Assembly: GCA_035714115.1 (NCBI GenBank)
Contig: DASTMO010000080.1
Span: 1-64,000 of the forward strand
Source of the DNA: CAMAVH01 sp035714115
GTDB taxonomy: Bacteria; Pseudomonadota; Alphaproteobacteria; SMXQ01
Length of the DNA stretch: 64,000 bases
Reading direction: 5' to 3'
Part shown: one piece after another, positions 54,490 to 63,851 of the stretch
Layout of the letters: each line of letters begins with the position of its first letter
Position numbering within the stretch: the first letter of the stretch is position 1
Position numbers and translations under genes: made by a program
The notes under the pieces: model-generated
Told to the model about the DNA's origin: nothing
Database searches by the model: none
Seen by the model: only the letters and a program-made list of their open reading frames with translations

Positions 54490-55752
54490 ATGAATATAAT
54501 CGCGCGGCGGCCCTTTGGCCAGAACTACGCCTTCATCGTCGTCGGCATCATCTTCCTCTGCCTGCTCGCCGCCGCCGGCCAGCGCTCGGCGCCGGGCGTG
54601 CTGATCCTGCCGCTGGAAAACGCCTTCGGCTGGAGCCGCGACACGATCTCGCTCTCCGCCGCCATCGGCATCCTGCTGTTCGGGCTCGTCGGGCCGTTCG
54701 CCGCCGCGCTGATGGAGACCGCCGGCCTGCGCCGCACCTTGCTCTCCGCTCTCGCGCTGATGGTCGCCGCGCCCGCGCTCTCGACGCTCATGACCGAACC
54801 TTGGCAGCTGATGGCGACCTGGGGCGTGATGTCCGGCGCGGCTTCGGGCGCCGTCGCCATCGTGCTCGGCGCGACCATCGTCAACCGCTGGTTCGTCAAA
54901 CATCGCGGCACGGTCATGGGCTTTCTCACCGCCAGCACCGCCACCGGCACGCTGATTTTCGTGCCGGGCCTCGCCGCACTCAGCGAGCACGGTTGGCAGT
55001 ATGTAGCCTGGGCGGTGGCGGCCGTCGCCCTCGCCCTCATTCCGCTGGTATTCTTCCTGGTGCCGGAGCGGCCACAGAGCGCTGGACTGGTGCCCTACGG
55101 CGCGCCCGAAGGCACGCCGGCCCCGGCGCGGCGCACCGGCATCCTCGCCGCCACGTTCGGCAGCCTGGCGCGCGCCTCGACCACGCGCACCTTCTGGGTG
55201 CTGTTCGTCACCTTCTTCATCTGCGGTTTCACGACCAACGGCCTGGTCGGCACGCATCTGATCGCGCTCTGCGGCGACCAAGGCATTCCCGAAGTGCGCG
55301 CCGCCGGACTGCTCGCGCTGATGGGCCTGTTCGATCTGATCGGCACCACCGGTTCGGGCTGGCTCAGCGACCGTTACGATCCGCGCAAGCTGCTCTTCGT
55401 CTATTACGGCCTGCGCGGCCTGTCGCTGATCTACCTGCCCTATTCGAGCTTCGACTTCTATAGCCTGTCGATCTTCGCCGTTTTCTACGGCCTGGACTGG
55501 CTCGCCACCGTGCCGCCGACCATGCGCTTAGCCAACGAAGCCTTCGGCGAGCGCGACGCGCCCGTCGTGTTCGGCTGGATCGTCGCCGGCCATATGCTCG
55601 GCGCGGCCTGCGCCGCCTTCTTCGCCGGCTGGATGCGGGTGATGCAGGGCAGCTATCTCGAAGCCTTCATCATCGCCGGCATGACGGCCGTGGTCGCCGC
55701 CTTCGTCTCGCTGATGGTGAAGCGCAAGCCTGTTGTCGTGGCAGAAGCCTGA
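54490..55752 (+). CDS. MFS transporter (OFA / monocarboxylate-type)
   Basis: A 420-residue inner-membrane carrier with 12 predicted helices. After a short start, FIVVGIIFLCLLAAAGQRSAPG is TM1; RSAPGVLILPLENAFGWSRDTISLS is the pattern of the oxalate/monocarboxylate group; GWLSDRYDPRKLLFVYYGLRG is the central loop motif. Substrate unknown. Its leader is only about 20 bases and holds an operator instead of a clear ribosome site. The following hydrolase may share its transcript. Confidence 0.93.
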   Translation: MNIIARRPFGQNYAFIVVGIIFLCLLAAAGQRSAPGVLILPLENAFGWSRDTISLSAAIGILLFGLVGPFAAALMETAGLRRTLLSALALMVAAPALSTLMTEPWQLMATWGVMSGAASGAVAIVLGATIVNRWFVKHRGTVMGFLTASTATGTLIFVPGLAALSEHGWQYVAWAVAAVALALIPLVFFLVPERPQSAGLVPYGAPEGTPAPARRTGILAATFGSLARASTTRTFWVLFVTFFICGFTTNGLVGTHLIALCGDQGIPEVRAAGLLALMGLFDLIGTTGSGWLSDRYDPRKLLFVYYGLRGLSLIYLPYSSFDFYSLSIFAVFYGLDWLATVPPTMRLANEAFGERDAPVVFGWIVAGHMLGAACAAFFAGWMRVMQGSYLEAFIIAGMTAVVAAFVSLMVKRKPVVVAEA

Positions 55753-55792
55753 CGGTGGAAGCATGAGGCGGGAGCGGCTATAAAGCCGCCCC

Positions 55793-56503
55793 ATGTCCAT
55801 AACCCCTCTCCTGCTGCTGCCCGGCCAGTTGTGCGATCGGCGCCTGTGGCGCGATCCCGCCGCGCTGCTCGCCGACGTCGCCGAACCGATCTTCGGCGAT
55901 CTCAGCCGGGACAGCGCCATTCCCGACATGGCGGCGCGCGTGCTCAAGTTCGCGCCAGAGCGCTTCGCTCTCGCCGGGCTTTCCATGGGTGGCTATGTCG
56001 CGCTCGAGATCATGCGTCAGGCGCCTGAGCGCGTGACTCGCCTCGCGCTCTTGGACAGCAGCGCGCGCCCCGAAAATCCCGCGCGCGCGACCTTGCGCCG
56101 CGCCGACATGAGCGCCGTCAGCCTCGCGAGCGAAGCCCATCGCCGCTTCGCCGGCATCACGCCGCGCCTCTTGCCGCAGTTCATCCATGAAAGCCGCCTG
56201 AACGATCTCGTCGCCCAGGACGTGATGGACATGACGGCGCGCGTCGGCCCCGAGGTCTACATGCGCCAGCAAACGGCGATCCTGGCGCGCGCCGATTCGC
56301 GTCCGAGCCTCGGGAACATCCGCGTGCCGACGCTGATTGGCGTCGGGGAGAGCGACGCGGTGACCCCGCCGCGTCTCGCCGAAGAGATGGCCGCCGCCAT
56401 TCCGCACGCCCGATTGCATGTCTTTGCCCGCTGCGGGCATCTACCGCCGATGGAAGACCCGGCCGCCACGGCCAAAGCGCTGCGGGCTTGGCTCGCCGCT
56501 TAA
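55793..56503 (+). CDS. Alpha/beta hydrolase
   Basis: A 236-residue hydrolase. LLLPGQLCDRRLW gives the oxyanion hole, the nucleophile serine is in LAGLSMGGYVALEIM and the histidine in RCGHLPPMEDP; an acid near GVGESDAVTPP completes the triad. It is a small esterase-like member without a lid domain of note. It lies 41 bases after the MFS gene on the same strand, with a weak ribosome site. Substrate unknown. Confidence 0.9.
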   Translation: MSITPLLLLPGQLCDRRLWRDPAALLADVAEPIFGDLSRDSAIPDMAARVLKFAPERFALAGLSMGGYVALEIMRQAPERVTRLALLDSSARPENPARATLRRADMSAVSLASEAHRRFAGITPRLLPQFIHESRLNDLVAQDVMDMTARVGPEVYMRQQTAILARADSRPSLGNIRVPTLIGVGESDAVTPPRLAEEMAAAIPHARLHVFARCGHLPPMEDPAATAKALRAWLAA

Positions 56504-56534
56504 TCCACTGATTTTCATGTGAATTAGGGCGAGA

Positions 56535-56562
56535 TTGACAGGCGCTCGCCCCTGGCTATTCT
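56535..56562 (+). promoter_or_regulatory. Candidate promoter of the UbiD cluster
   Basis: TTGACA (56535-56540), 16-base spacer, TATTCT (56557-56562): a good sigma70-type match about 97 bases before the UbiD-like start. A short GCTT-TGT-AAGC repeat follows downstream. Confidence 0.55.
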
Positions 56563-56658
56563 GCTTGGCAAATTAGCTTTGTAAGCAAGGCTTTTTTGGC
56601 CGGTCAATTGATGCTGCAATGGCTCCCGGCCCACGACACCGTCCTTCCCGGAGTTTCC

Positions 56659-58056
56659 ATGTCCCTGCCCGACGTCATCGACACGCGCTTCCGCTCCGCG
56701 CTCAAGCGCATGGTCGCCGCCGACCGCCTCAAGACCTACGATCAGCCGGTCGATGTGAAGCTGGAAATCTCCGCCATCCTCAAGAAGCTGGACGGCCAGG
56801 AGTCGATCCTCTTCCCGCAGGTGAAGGGCTTCGACATGCCGGTGGTCGGCAACTTCCTGTCCTGCCGCGAGAATTGCGAAGCCGCTTTCGGCACCGACTA
56901 TCATGGCATCCGTCAGCTCATCGGCCGCGCGCTCGGCAATCCGCTGCCGCCGAAGCTGGTGAACCACGCCCCGGCGCAGGAAGTTGTGAAGACCGAGAAC
57001 ATCGATCTTCTCGCCATGCTGCCGGCGCTGCATCACACCGCCAACGATCCCGGCCGCTACCTCACCTCCGGCATCGTCATCGTCAAAGACCCGGACACCG
57101 GCGTCTACAATGCCTCCTATCACCGCGTGCAATTGCTCGGCGGCAACCGCGGCGCCATCAAGCTCGACTTCGGCCGCCATCTGCGCGCCGCCTTCGACCG
57201 CGCCAAGGCCAAGGGCGAAGCGCTGGCCATCGTCATGTGCATCGGCGCCGACATCGCCCTGCATTACACCGCCGCCACCATGGGCTCGCAGATGCCGGAA
57301 AGCGCCGATGAACTGGCCGTCGCCGGCGGCCTCGCCGGCGCGCCGCTGTCGGTTGTCAAGAGCATCACCAACGATCTGCTGGTGCCGGCCGAGAGCGAGA
57401 TCGTGCTCGAAGGCGTGATCAAGACCGACGAGGTGATCAACGAAGGCCCGTTCGGCGAATTCGTCGGCTCGCTGTCGCCGGAAGGCGACGCGCCGATCAT
57501 GGAGATCAATGCCGTCACCCATCGCGCCAAGCCGATCTATCACGCGATCAACGGCTACGGCCGCGAAACCATCATGCTGCGCAAATATGTGCTCGAAGCC
57601 AGCCTGCTCAAAGTGCTGACCGCCGCCATTCCCATCGTCATCGACGCCGACATGACCGCGGGCGGCCTGCACCGCTTCCATGCCGTCATCCAGGTGAAGA
57701 AGGGCACGCCGCAGCATGAAGGCCTGCAACGCAACGCCATCCTCGCCGCCTTCGGCGCGCTGAAGGATCTCGACATGGTCATCGCGGTCGACGAGGATAT
57801 CGACCTGCGTGATCCGGCCGATGTCGAATATGCGCTGGCCACCCGCATGGAAGCCTCAAAAGACCTCATCGTCATTCCCGGCGCGCGCGGCCACGAGTAT
57901 GTCCGCGCCAGCAACGAGGGCATCCGCGCCAAGCTCGGCATCGACGCCACCGTGCCTTTGGAGCAAAAGGCCCGCTTCGCACGCGCCAAGTTTGCCCCGA
58001 CCGACGTGACCAATGCCCAGCTCGGCAGCGCCAAAGGCACCAAGCTGCTCGACTGA
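56659..58056 (+). CDS. UbiD-family (prenyl-FMN-dependent) decarboxylase
   Basis: A 465-residue UbiD-like enzyme. Landmarks are LLAMLPALHHTANDPGRYLTSGIV, ASYHRVQLLGGNRGAIKLDFGRH, NEGPFGEFVGSL with the active-site acids, and GGLHRFHAVIQV. Members remove or add a carboxyl on unsaturated or aromatic acids with prenylated FMN, which needs a UbiX partner; none lies in the window. Start ATG at 56659 follows GGAG; the frame is open 21 residues further upstream. It opens the third catabolic cluster. Confidence 0.92.
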   Translation: MSLPDVIDTRFRSALKRMVAADRLKTYDQPVDVKLEISAILKKLDGQESILFPQVKGFDMPVVGNFLSCRENCEAAFGTDYHGIRQLIGRALGNPLPPKLVNHAPAQEVVKTENIDLLAMLPALHHTANDPGRYLTSGIVIVKDPDTGVYNASYHRVQLLGGNRGAIKLDFGRHLRAAFDRAKAKGEALAIVMCIGADIALHYTAATMGSQMPESADELAVAGGLAGAPLSVVKSITNDLLVPAESEIVLEGVIKTDEVINEGPFGEFVGSLSPEGDAPIMEINAVTHRAKPIYHAINGYGRETIMLRKYVLEASLLKVLTAAIPIVIDADMTAGGLHRFHAVIQVKKGTPQHEGLQRNAILAAFGALKDLDMVIAVDEDIDLRDPADVEYALATRMEASKDLIVIPGARGHEYVRASNEGIRAKLGIDATVPLEQKARFARAKFAPTDVTNAQLGSAKGTKLLD

Positions 58057-58087
58057 GCCGCCCGCTCTTTTCGCCAGCCACAATGCG

Positions 58088-58117
58088 AAAGGCCGCATCC
58101 ACCGATGCGGCCTTTTT
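58088..58117 (+). terminator. Terminator after the UbiD-like gene
   Basis: AAAGGCCGCAT-CCACCG-ATGCGGCCTTTTT: an 11-bp stem with T run, about 30 bases after the stop. The next gene therefore needs its own promoter; the AT-rich 58158-58195 region with TTGATA is the likely place. Confidence 0.88.
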
Positions 58118-58290
58118 CGTTGCCTGTTTTAAGGCAGCCATGCCCGTTCCGCAGGCGAAATTAATTAACTAACTTTACTATTTCTCTTTGATAATTGGCG
58201 CGGCCCGCGCTTAGACTGGCGGCACGACACTTGCTTCGCTCGCAGCGCGCGGAACCGCCGCGCCGCCAGCCCTCGCCCTCGGAGCCGCAC

Positions 58291-59313
58291 ATGATCCGTT
58301 TGCCTCTCGCCTTTATCGCCGCCGGCCTCGCTGCCGCCGCCACGCCCGCTCTCGCGCAGTCGCAACCGCCGGCTGATCCCTTCTACAAGGGCCGCCAGAT
58401 GGTCATCACCTCGCCCTCGGCGGTCGGCAGCTCCTACGATCTTTATGGCCGCATGCTGTCGCGCCACATGGGCAAGCATATCGCCGGCGCGCCGACGCTG
58501 ACGGTGCAGAACATGCCCGGCGGCGGCGGCATGCTGCAGACCAACCATCTCTACAATGCCGCGCCGAAGGACGGCTCGCTGTTCGGCGTGATGAACCAGA
58601 CCGTCAGCCTTGAACAGGTGCTCGGCGACGGCGCGAAATACGATATCGGCAAGTTCGGCTGGATCGGCCGCCTCAAGGCTTCGACCGGCCTCGTCATGGT
58701 CTATCACACGGCTCCGGTAAAGACGCTGGAGGACATGAAGACCACCGAGACGATCTTCGGCTCGAACGGCAAGGCCTCGCAGGCCACCATGATCCCGACG
58801 CTGCTGCGCACCGTGCTCGGCTACAAGTCGAAGGCGATCCTCGGCTATCCCGGCGCGGCCGACATCTTCCTCGCCATGGAGCGCGGCGAAGTGCAGGGCC
58901 GCACCGGCGCGATCGAGACGATCACCACCACGCGCCCGCAATGGCTCGAGAAGAAGGAAGTCATCTTCCTGACCGAACTGAGCCTGGAGAAAGAGCCGTC
59001 CGTCCCCGGCATCAAGCTGATGCGCGACCTGACCGACGATCCGGAGAAGAAGGCGATCCTCGATTACGTCGGCGCCTATACCGTGTTCGGCGCCACCTTC
59101 GCCGCCCCGCCCGACATTCCGGCGAACCGGCTCGAAATTCTGCGCCGCGCCTTCGACGCCACCATGAAGGACAAGGACTTCCTGGAGGAGATCGAGAAGA
59201 ACAAGATCGGCTTCAGCCCGGAGACCGGTGAATATGTGCAGAAGGTGGCGCAGAACTTCTCCGCCGCCACGCCCGAGTTCGTCGAGAAGGTCAAGAAGGC
59301 GCTCGAATATTAA
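58291..59313 (+). CDS. Tripartite tricarboxylate-type periplasmic receptor (TctC/Bug), copy 3
   Basis: A 340-residue exported receptor; signal peptide about 1-22 ends TPALAQ. DPFYKGRQMVITSPSAVGSSYDLYGRML, VQNMPGGGGMLQTNHLYNAAPKDG and FLAMERGEVQGRTGAIETI are the family landmarks. It is closest in the window to copy 4 (shared VMVYHTAP, KTTExIFG and RTGAIETx segments). No TctA/TctB. The start at 58291 is chosen for the signal peptide and the GGAG before it. Confidence 0.92.
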   Translation: MIRLPLAFIAAGLAAAATPALAQSQPPADPFYKGRQMVITSPSAVGSSYDLYGRMLSRHMGKHIAGAPTLTVQNMPGGGGMLQTNHLYNAAPKDGSLFGVMNQTVSLEQVLGDGAKYDIGKFGWIGRLKASTGLVMVYHTAPVKTLEDMKTTETIFGSNGKASQATMIPTLLRTVLGYKSKAILGYPGAADIFLAMERGEVQGRTGAIETITTTRPQWLEKKEVIFLTELSLEKEPSVPGIKLMRDLTDDPEKKAILDYVGAYTVFGATFAAPPDIPANRLEILRRAFDATMKDKDFLEEIEKNKIGFSPETGEYVQKVAQNFSAATPEFVEKVKKALEY

Positions 59314-59346
59314 GCGTCCAGCCTGGGAATTGAGAGGAACGCCGTC

Positions 59347-60357
59347 ATGACCGAAGTTTATCGCCAGACCATCACCCATCCTGCCGCCTGGACCAACCAG
59401 ACGCTCGGCGGCGCCGATCCGCTCAAGGTCAAGATGAGCGAGCCCCAGCTCAAGGCCATCGAGGAGCTGATCGCCAAGACCCAGCATCTGGCGACGCAGG
59501 ACGTGACGCGCCAGGACTGGGACCATCCCGCCCTCAACGGCTTCCTCCATGAGGTCTTCGAGGAAATCCAGAACGGCAAGGGCGCGGTCATCATCCAGGG
59601 CATGACGCGCGACCGCTTCTCGGAAGACGCCATGGAGCGCGCCTACTGGGGCTTCGGCACCCATTGGGGCATTGCCGCGACGCAGAGCGCTTTCGGCGAC
59701 AAGCTCGGCCGCGTCAAGAACACGCCGGTCGGCCCGGAGAATCCGACCGCCCGCGCCTATCGCTCGGACGACGAGCTGAAGCCGCACACCGATAGTTTCG
59801 AGATCGTCGGCCTCTTGTGCCTGCAAAAGGCGCCCGAGGGCGGCTACAGCCAGCTCGTCAGCTCGCTCGCCATCCATAACGAGATGCTCAAGACGCGCCC
59901 CGATCTTCTCGAGGCGCTGTATCGCGGCTTCCCCTATTCCACCTCGGAAGCCGCCAAGACCGACGAGCCGGTGACGCCCGGCCCCGTCCCCGTCTTCGCC
60001 CAGGTCGAGGGCGTGGTCAGCGGCCGTTTCGTGCGCAACCATATGCGCCGCGCCGCCAAGCATCTGAACAAGCCGATTCCGCAAGATCTCGAAGAGGCGA
60101 TGGACTATTTCGAGGCGCTCTCGACGCGTGCCGACCTCACCCTGCATTTCCTGATCGAGCCGGGCGAGATGCTCATCTTCAACAACTTCACCACGCTGCA
60201 CGCGCGCGAGAATTTCAAAGACAGCGAAACGCAAAAACGGCATCTTCTGCGCATGTGGCTCGACGTGCCGAACGGCCGTAAGGCGATCCCCGCTTACGAC
60301 TGGCAGGCCCAAGGCTACAAAAAGGCAGGCGCCAAAAAGCTGCAGGCGACCGCCTGA
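59347..60357 (+). CDS. TauD/TfdA-type dioxygenase, copy 2
   Basis: A 336-residue Fe(II)/2-oxoglutarate dioxygenase-like protein, only distantly similar to copy 1. Iron ligands are in LKPHTDSFEI (His-x-Asp) and FTTLHAREN (distal His), with the 2-oxoglutarate arginine in RHLLRMWLD. A long N-terminal region holds WTNQTLGGADPLKVKM. It follows receptor copy 3 by 33 bases, with GAGAGGA before the ATG, and precedes the MarR gene, so it belongs to this cluster. Substrate unknown. Confidence 0.88.
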   Translation: MTEVYRQTITHPAAWTNQTLGGADPLKVKMSEPQLKAIEELIAKTQHLATQDVTRQDWDHPALNGFLHEVFEEIQNGKGAVIIQGMTRDRFSEDAMERAYWGFGTHWGIAATQSAFGDKLGRVKNTPVGPENPTARAYRSDDELKPHTDSFEIVGLLCLQKAPEGGYSQLVSSLAIHNEMLKTRPDLLEALYRGFPYSTSEAAKTDEPVTPGPVPVFAQVEGVVSGRFVRNHMRRAAKHLNKPIPQDLEEAMDYFEALSTRADLTLHFLIEPGEMLIFNNFTTLHARENFKDSETQKRHLLRMWLDVPNGRKAIPAYDWQAQGYKKAGAKKLQATA

Positions 60358-60387
60358 TCCGGTGATCCAGACGTTCAGGAGCGTGCG

Positions 60388-60963
60388 ATGAAGGCGACAT
60401 CCGGCAAGGCCAAAGCCGCCCCGGCCAAAACGGTGACGAAGAAGGAGCTGCTGACCAAGGGCAGCGACGCCAACTTCCGCCAGTACATCCACGACCTGTT
60501 CGCCTTCTCGGTGCGGATGCAGGATGTGCGCAACCGCTTCGGCGCGTTCGTCGGCGTCAGCGGCAGCCAGTACATCATCCTGCTGGCGGTCTCCAACCTG
60601 CAGGGCCAGGAAGGCGTCGGCGTCAACGTCATCGCCAAGCATCTCCAGCTCAGCTCGGCCTTCATCACCATGGAGATCAACAATCTCGTCACCGCTGGCC
60701 TGGTCGACAAGGCGACCGATCCGGCGGACCGCCGGCGCGTGCGCCTGATGCTCAGCGCTGAGGGCGCGCAGCGACTGGAGAACCTCAAGACCATCCAGGC
60801 GCCGGTCAACGACGCGATCTATTCGAGCCTCACCCGCGAGGAATTTGAGACCCTGCGCGACGTCATGTCGCGCCTCGTGCAGCACAGCGCCGAAGCGCTC
60901 GCCCTGCTCGATTTCTACGTGGCCAAGAGCTCGTCCAACAAGACAGGCACCTACGGCGGCTGA
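60388..60963 (+). CDS. MarR-family regulator
   Basis: A 191-residue winged-helix regulator with a Lys/Ala-rich start. SQYIILLAVSNLQGQEGVGVNVIAKHL, the recognition helix SSAFITMEINNLVTAGLV and the wing ATDPADRRRVRLMLSAEG are standard MarR. It lies inside the third catabolic cluster, so it probably responds to the substrate or product of that route. RBS AGGAG. Confidence 0.92.
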   Translation: MKATSGKAKAAPAKTVTKKELLTKGSDANFRQYIHDLFAFSVRMQDVRNRFGAFVGVSGSQYIILLAVSNLQGQEGVGVNVIAKHLQLSSAFITMEINNLVTAGLVDKATDPADRRRVRLMLSAEGAQRLENLKTIQAPVNDAIYSSLTREEFETLRDVMSRLVQHSAEALALLDFYVAKSSSNKTGTYGG

Positions 60964-61012
60964 CGCCGGCCGTTTCTTTTTCAGTCTATGTCATCGGCAA
61001 GGGGGATTTGCG

Positions 61013-62038
61013 ATGAACGACCTGCTTAAGGTTTTCCGGACAGTGACCGCCGGCGCTTTGATCGGCGCCGCGCTCTTCGCGACCCAGGCGCAAGCGCAAG
61101 AGAGCTTCTACAAGGGCAAGACCGTCACCATCCGTGTCCATACCGGTCCCGGCGGCTCCAACGATTTTTACGCCCGCGCCTTCGGCCGTTATCTGCCGAA
61201 CCATATCCCCGGCGCGCCCACCGTGGTCGTGCAGAACATGCCCGGCGCCGGCGGCAAGCTGCTCGCCAACCACATCTTCCGCATCGCGCCGAAGGACGGC
61301 ACCGCGATCGGCAGCCTCAACCAGACTCTCGGCCTCGACCAGCTGTTCAGCGACGGCGTCGAATACGACACCGGCAAGTTCGATTGGATCGCCCGCGTCG
61401 TGCCGACCACCGGCTTCGTCATGGTCTACCACACGGCGCCGACCACCACGCTGGAAGGCATGAAGACCACCGAACTGATCTTCGGCGCCCAGGGCAAGGG
61501 CTCGCAGACCTACATGACGCCGATCATCATGCGCACGCTGCTCGGCCTCAAGACCAAGGCCGTGCTCGGCTACAACTCCTCGCCGGAGATTTATCTCGCC
61601 ATGGAGCGCGGCGAGCTGCACGCGCGCACCGGCGCGATCGAGACCGTGCTGTCGAGCAAGCCCGAATGGCTCGCCGACGGCACGCTCAAGATCATCGGCG
61701 AATTGAGCTTGGAAAAAGAATCCTCGATGCCCGGCGTGCCGCTGCTGACCTCGCTGGTGAAGGACGACGAGAGCCGCCAGATCATGGAGCTGGTCGCCAG
61801 CTACACCTCGCTCGGCATCTCCTACGCCTTCCCCCCGGACGTGCCGAAGGACCGCCTCGCCGCCATGCGTAAGGCCTTCATGGACACGATGAAGGATCCG
61901 ACCTTCGTCGCGGAAATGACCAAAGCCAAGATGGACATCAAGCCGGCGAGCGGCGAAGAGATGCAGGCGCTGGCCGGAAAATTCTCCGGCGTCTCGCCCG
62001 AATTGGTCGAGAAGACCAAGAAGGCTCTCGAGTGGTAA
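61013..62038 (+). CDS. Tripartite tricarboxylate-type periplasmic receptor (TctC/Bug), copy 4
   Basis: A 341-residue exported receptor; signal peptide about 1-28 ends TQAQAQ. ESFYKGKTVTIRVHTGPGGSNDFYARAFG, VQNMPGAGGKLLANHIFRIAPKDG and YLAMERGELHARTGAIETV mark the family. A close relative of copy 3, from which it is separated by the dioxygenase and MarR genes. Start ATG at 61013 follows GGGGGA. Followed within 25 bases by the ThDP enzyme. Confidence 0.92.
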   Translation: MNDLLKVFRTVTAGALIGAALFATQAQAQESFYKGKTVTIRVHTGPGGSNDFYARAFGRYLPNHIPGAPTVVVQNMPGAGGKLLANHIFRIAPKDGTAIGSLNQTLGLDQLFSDGVEYDTGKFDWIARVVPTTGFVMVYHTAPTTTLEGMKTTELIFGAQGKGSQTYMTPIIMRTLLGLKTKAVLGYNSSPEIYLAMERGELHARTGAIETVLSSKPEWLADGTLKIIGELSLEKESSMPGVPLLTSLVKDDESRQIMELVASYTSLGISYAFPPDVPKDRLAAMRKAFMDTMKDPTFVAEMTKAKMDIKPASGEEMQALAGKFSGVSPELVEKTKKALEW

Positions 62039-62060
62039 TGAACGCAGTGGCGAGGCGCGC

Positions 62061-63725
62061 ATGACGAAGCGCAACGGCGGCGAAATTCTCGTCGCCGCCC
62101 TGACGGCCCACGGCGTCGATCGCGCCTTCGGCGTGCCGGGCGAAAGCGCCCTGCCGCTCTATGACGCGTTGCTTGGCGCGGCCAACCGCATCCAGTTCGT
62201 CACCTGCCGCCATGAGGCGAGCGCCGCGCATATGGCGGAAGCCGACGGGCGGATGCGCGGCGGCCCCGGCGTCTGCATGGTCAGCCGCGGCCCCGGCGCC
62301 ATGCATGCCGCTATCGGCGTGCATACGGCGCAGCAGAATTCCGGCGGCTTGGTGCTGCTGGTCGGCCAAGTGCAGCGCGCCGAGCGCGGCCGCGAGGCCT
62401 TCCAGGAGATGAACTACGAGGCCGTGTTCGGCGGCATGACCAAATGGACCGCCGAGATCGACGACACGGCGAAGATTCCCGAGATGATCGCCAAGGCCTT
62501 CCAAATCGCCGCCAGCGGCCGCCCCGGCCCGGTCGTGCTGTCGCTCCCCGAAGATATTCTTGATGAATTGAGCGACGCGCCCGATGTCGCGCCGCTGCCG
62601 ATCGAGCGCCCGGCGCCAAGCGCCGCCGACATGGCCAAGCTGCAGGCGCTGCTGCAAAGAGCCGAGCGTCCCATCCTCATCATCGGCGGACCGGGCTGGA
62701 CGCCCGAGGCCGCCGAGGACATCAAGGCCTTCGCTGCCGCCAACGAGCTGCCGATGGTCTGCGCCTTCCGCTCGCAAGGCATCGTCGACGACCGCTGCGA
62801 GAATTTCGTCGGCGATCTCGGCTTCGGCGTGAATCCCAAGCTCGGCGCGCGCATCAAAAACTCCGACCTGCTCATCGCGGTCGGCGACCGGCTGTGCGAC
62901 GCCTCGACGCAGGGCTACAGCCTGATCGTGCCGCCGAAACCTGTTCAGCCGCTGATCCATATCTATCCCGGCAAGGAAGAGCTCGGCCGCGTTTTTGAGT
63001 CCGTGCTGCCGATCCATTCGGGCGTCGTCGAAGCCGCTGCCGCGCTGAAGAGCGTGAAGATCGCGCCGCCCGCCGCCTGGAAAGAGGCTCGCCTCGTCAT
63101 GCGCGCCGAGTTAGACGCTTATCGCACGCCCGGCGCGCGGCGCGGCGCGGTCGACATGGCGCGCGTCGTCAGCTTTCTCGGCGAGCGCCTGCCGGAGAAC
63201 GCTATCGTCGCCAATGGCGCCGGCAACTACTGCATCTGGGTGCATCGCTACTATCGCTATCGCGGCTTCGGCACCCAAGCGGCCACCAAGGGCGGCGCCA
63301 TGGGCTACGGCTTCCCCGCCGCCATCGCCGCCAAGCTGCGCTATCCCGAACGCCCTGTCGTCGTCTTCGCCGGCGACGGCTGCTTTACAATGGCGATGGC
63401 CGAACTCGCTACCGTCGCGCAGCAGAAACTGCCCCTCGTCATCCTCGTGGTGAACAACGGCATCTATGGCGCCATTCGTTTCCACCAGGAAATCCACTTT
63501 CCCGGCCGTGTCTCAGGCACCGATCTGCAGAACCCGGATTTCGCGGCTCTCGCACGCTCGTTCGGCTTGTTCGGCGAGATTGTCGAGGATGATGCCGATT
63601 TCCCGGCGGCGTTCGACCGGGCGATAGCCTCTGGCGGACCGGCTCTCATCGAGCTACGCACCGATGCCGAACATATCTCGCCTGACAAAACCATCGCCGA
63701 CCTGCGAGCGCTTCAGAAAGCTTAG
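62061..63725 (+). CDS. Thiamine diphosphate-dependent enzyme (acetolactate synthase-like)
   Basis: A 554-residue ThDP enzyme with the usual three domains. The N-terminal domain has GVPGESALPLYDAL and the catalytic glutamate in CRHEASAAHMAEADGRM; the C-terminal ThDP site is AGDGCFTMAMAEL followed by VVNNGIYGAIR. The middle domain contains IIGGPGWTPEAAEDI. The group includes acetolactate synthases and 2-oxo acid decarboxylases such as benzoylformate decarboxylase; without a small regulatory subunit nearby and inside a catabolic cluster, a decarboxylase or carboligase role is more likely than amino acid synthesis. Confidence 0.9.
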   Translation: MTKRNGGEILVAALTAHGVDRAFGVPGESALPLYDALLGAANRIQFVTCRHEASAAHMAEADGRMRGGPGVCMVSRGPGAMHAAIGVHTAQQNSGGLVLLVGQVQRAERGREAFQEMNYEAVFGGMTKWTAEIDDTAKIPEMIAKAFQIAASGRPGPVVLSLPEDILDELSDAPDVAPLPIERPAPSAADMAKLQALLQRAERPILIIGGPGWTPEAAEDIKAFAAANELPMVCAFRSQGIVDDRCENFVGDLGFGVNPKLGARIKNSDLLIAVGDRLCDASTQGYSLIVPPKPVQPLIHIYPGKEELGRVFESVLPIHSGVVEAAAALKSVKIAPPAAWKEARLVMRAELDAYRTPGARRGAVDMARVVSFLGERLPENAIVANGAGNYCIWVHRYYRYRGFGTQAATKGGAMGYGFPAAIAAKLRYPERPVVVFAGDGCFTMAMAELATVAQQKLPLVILVVNNGIYGAIRFHQEIHFPGRVSGTDLQNPDFAALARSFGLFGEIVEDDADFPAAFDRAIASGGPALIELRTDAEHISPDKTIADLRALQKA

Positions 63726-63851
63726 GAGGCCGGGGCGATAGAGCCATAGGTCTGACCGAATGGCGCAGTCCGGGCTTTAGGCATAGAGTTCCGGCACTTT
63801 TAAACGCTTCGGTCGTTCTGCCCGAAGTCGCCATGTCTAGTGGAGAGCCTC

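Noticed and set aside
58165..60885. A 906-codon open frame on the minus strand opposite the receptor, dioxygenase and marR genes
   Set aside because: Antisense to three well-supported genes and crosses their intergenic terminator; composition typical of a shadow.
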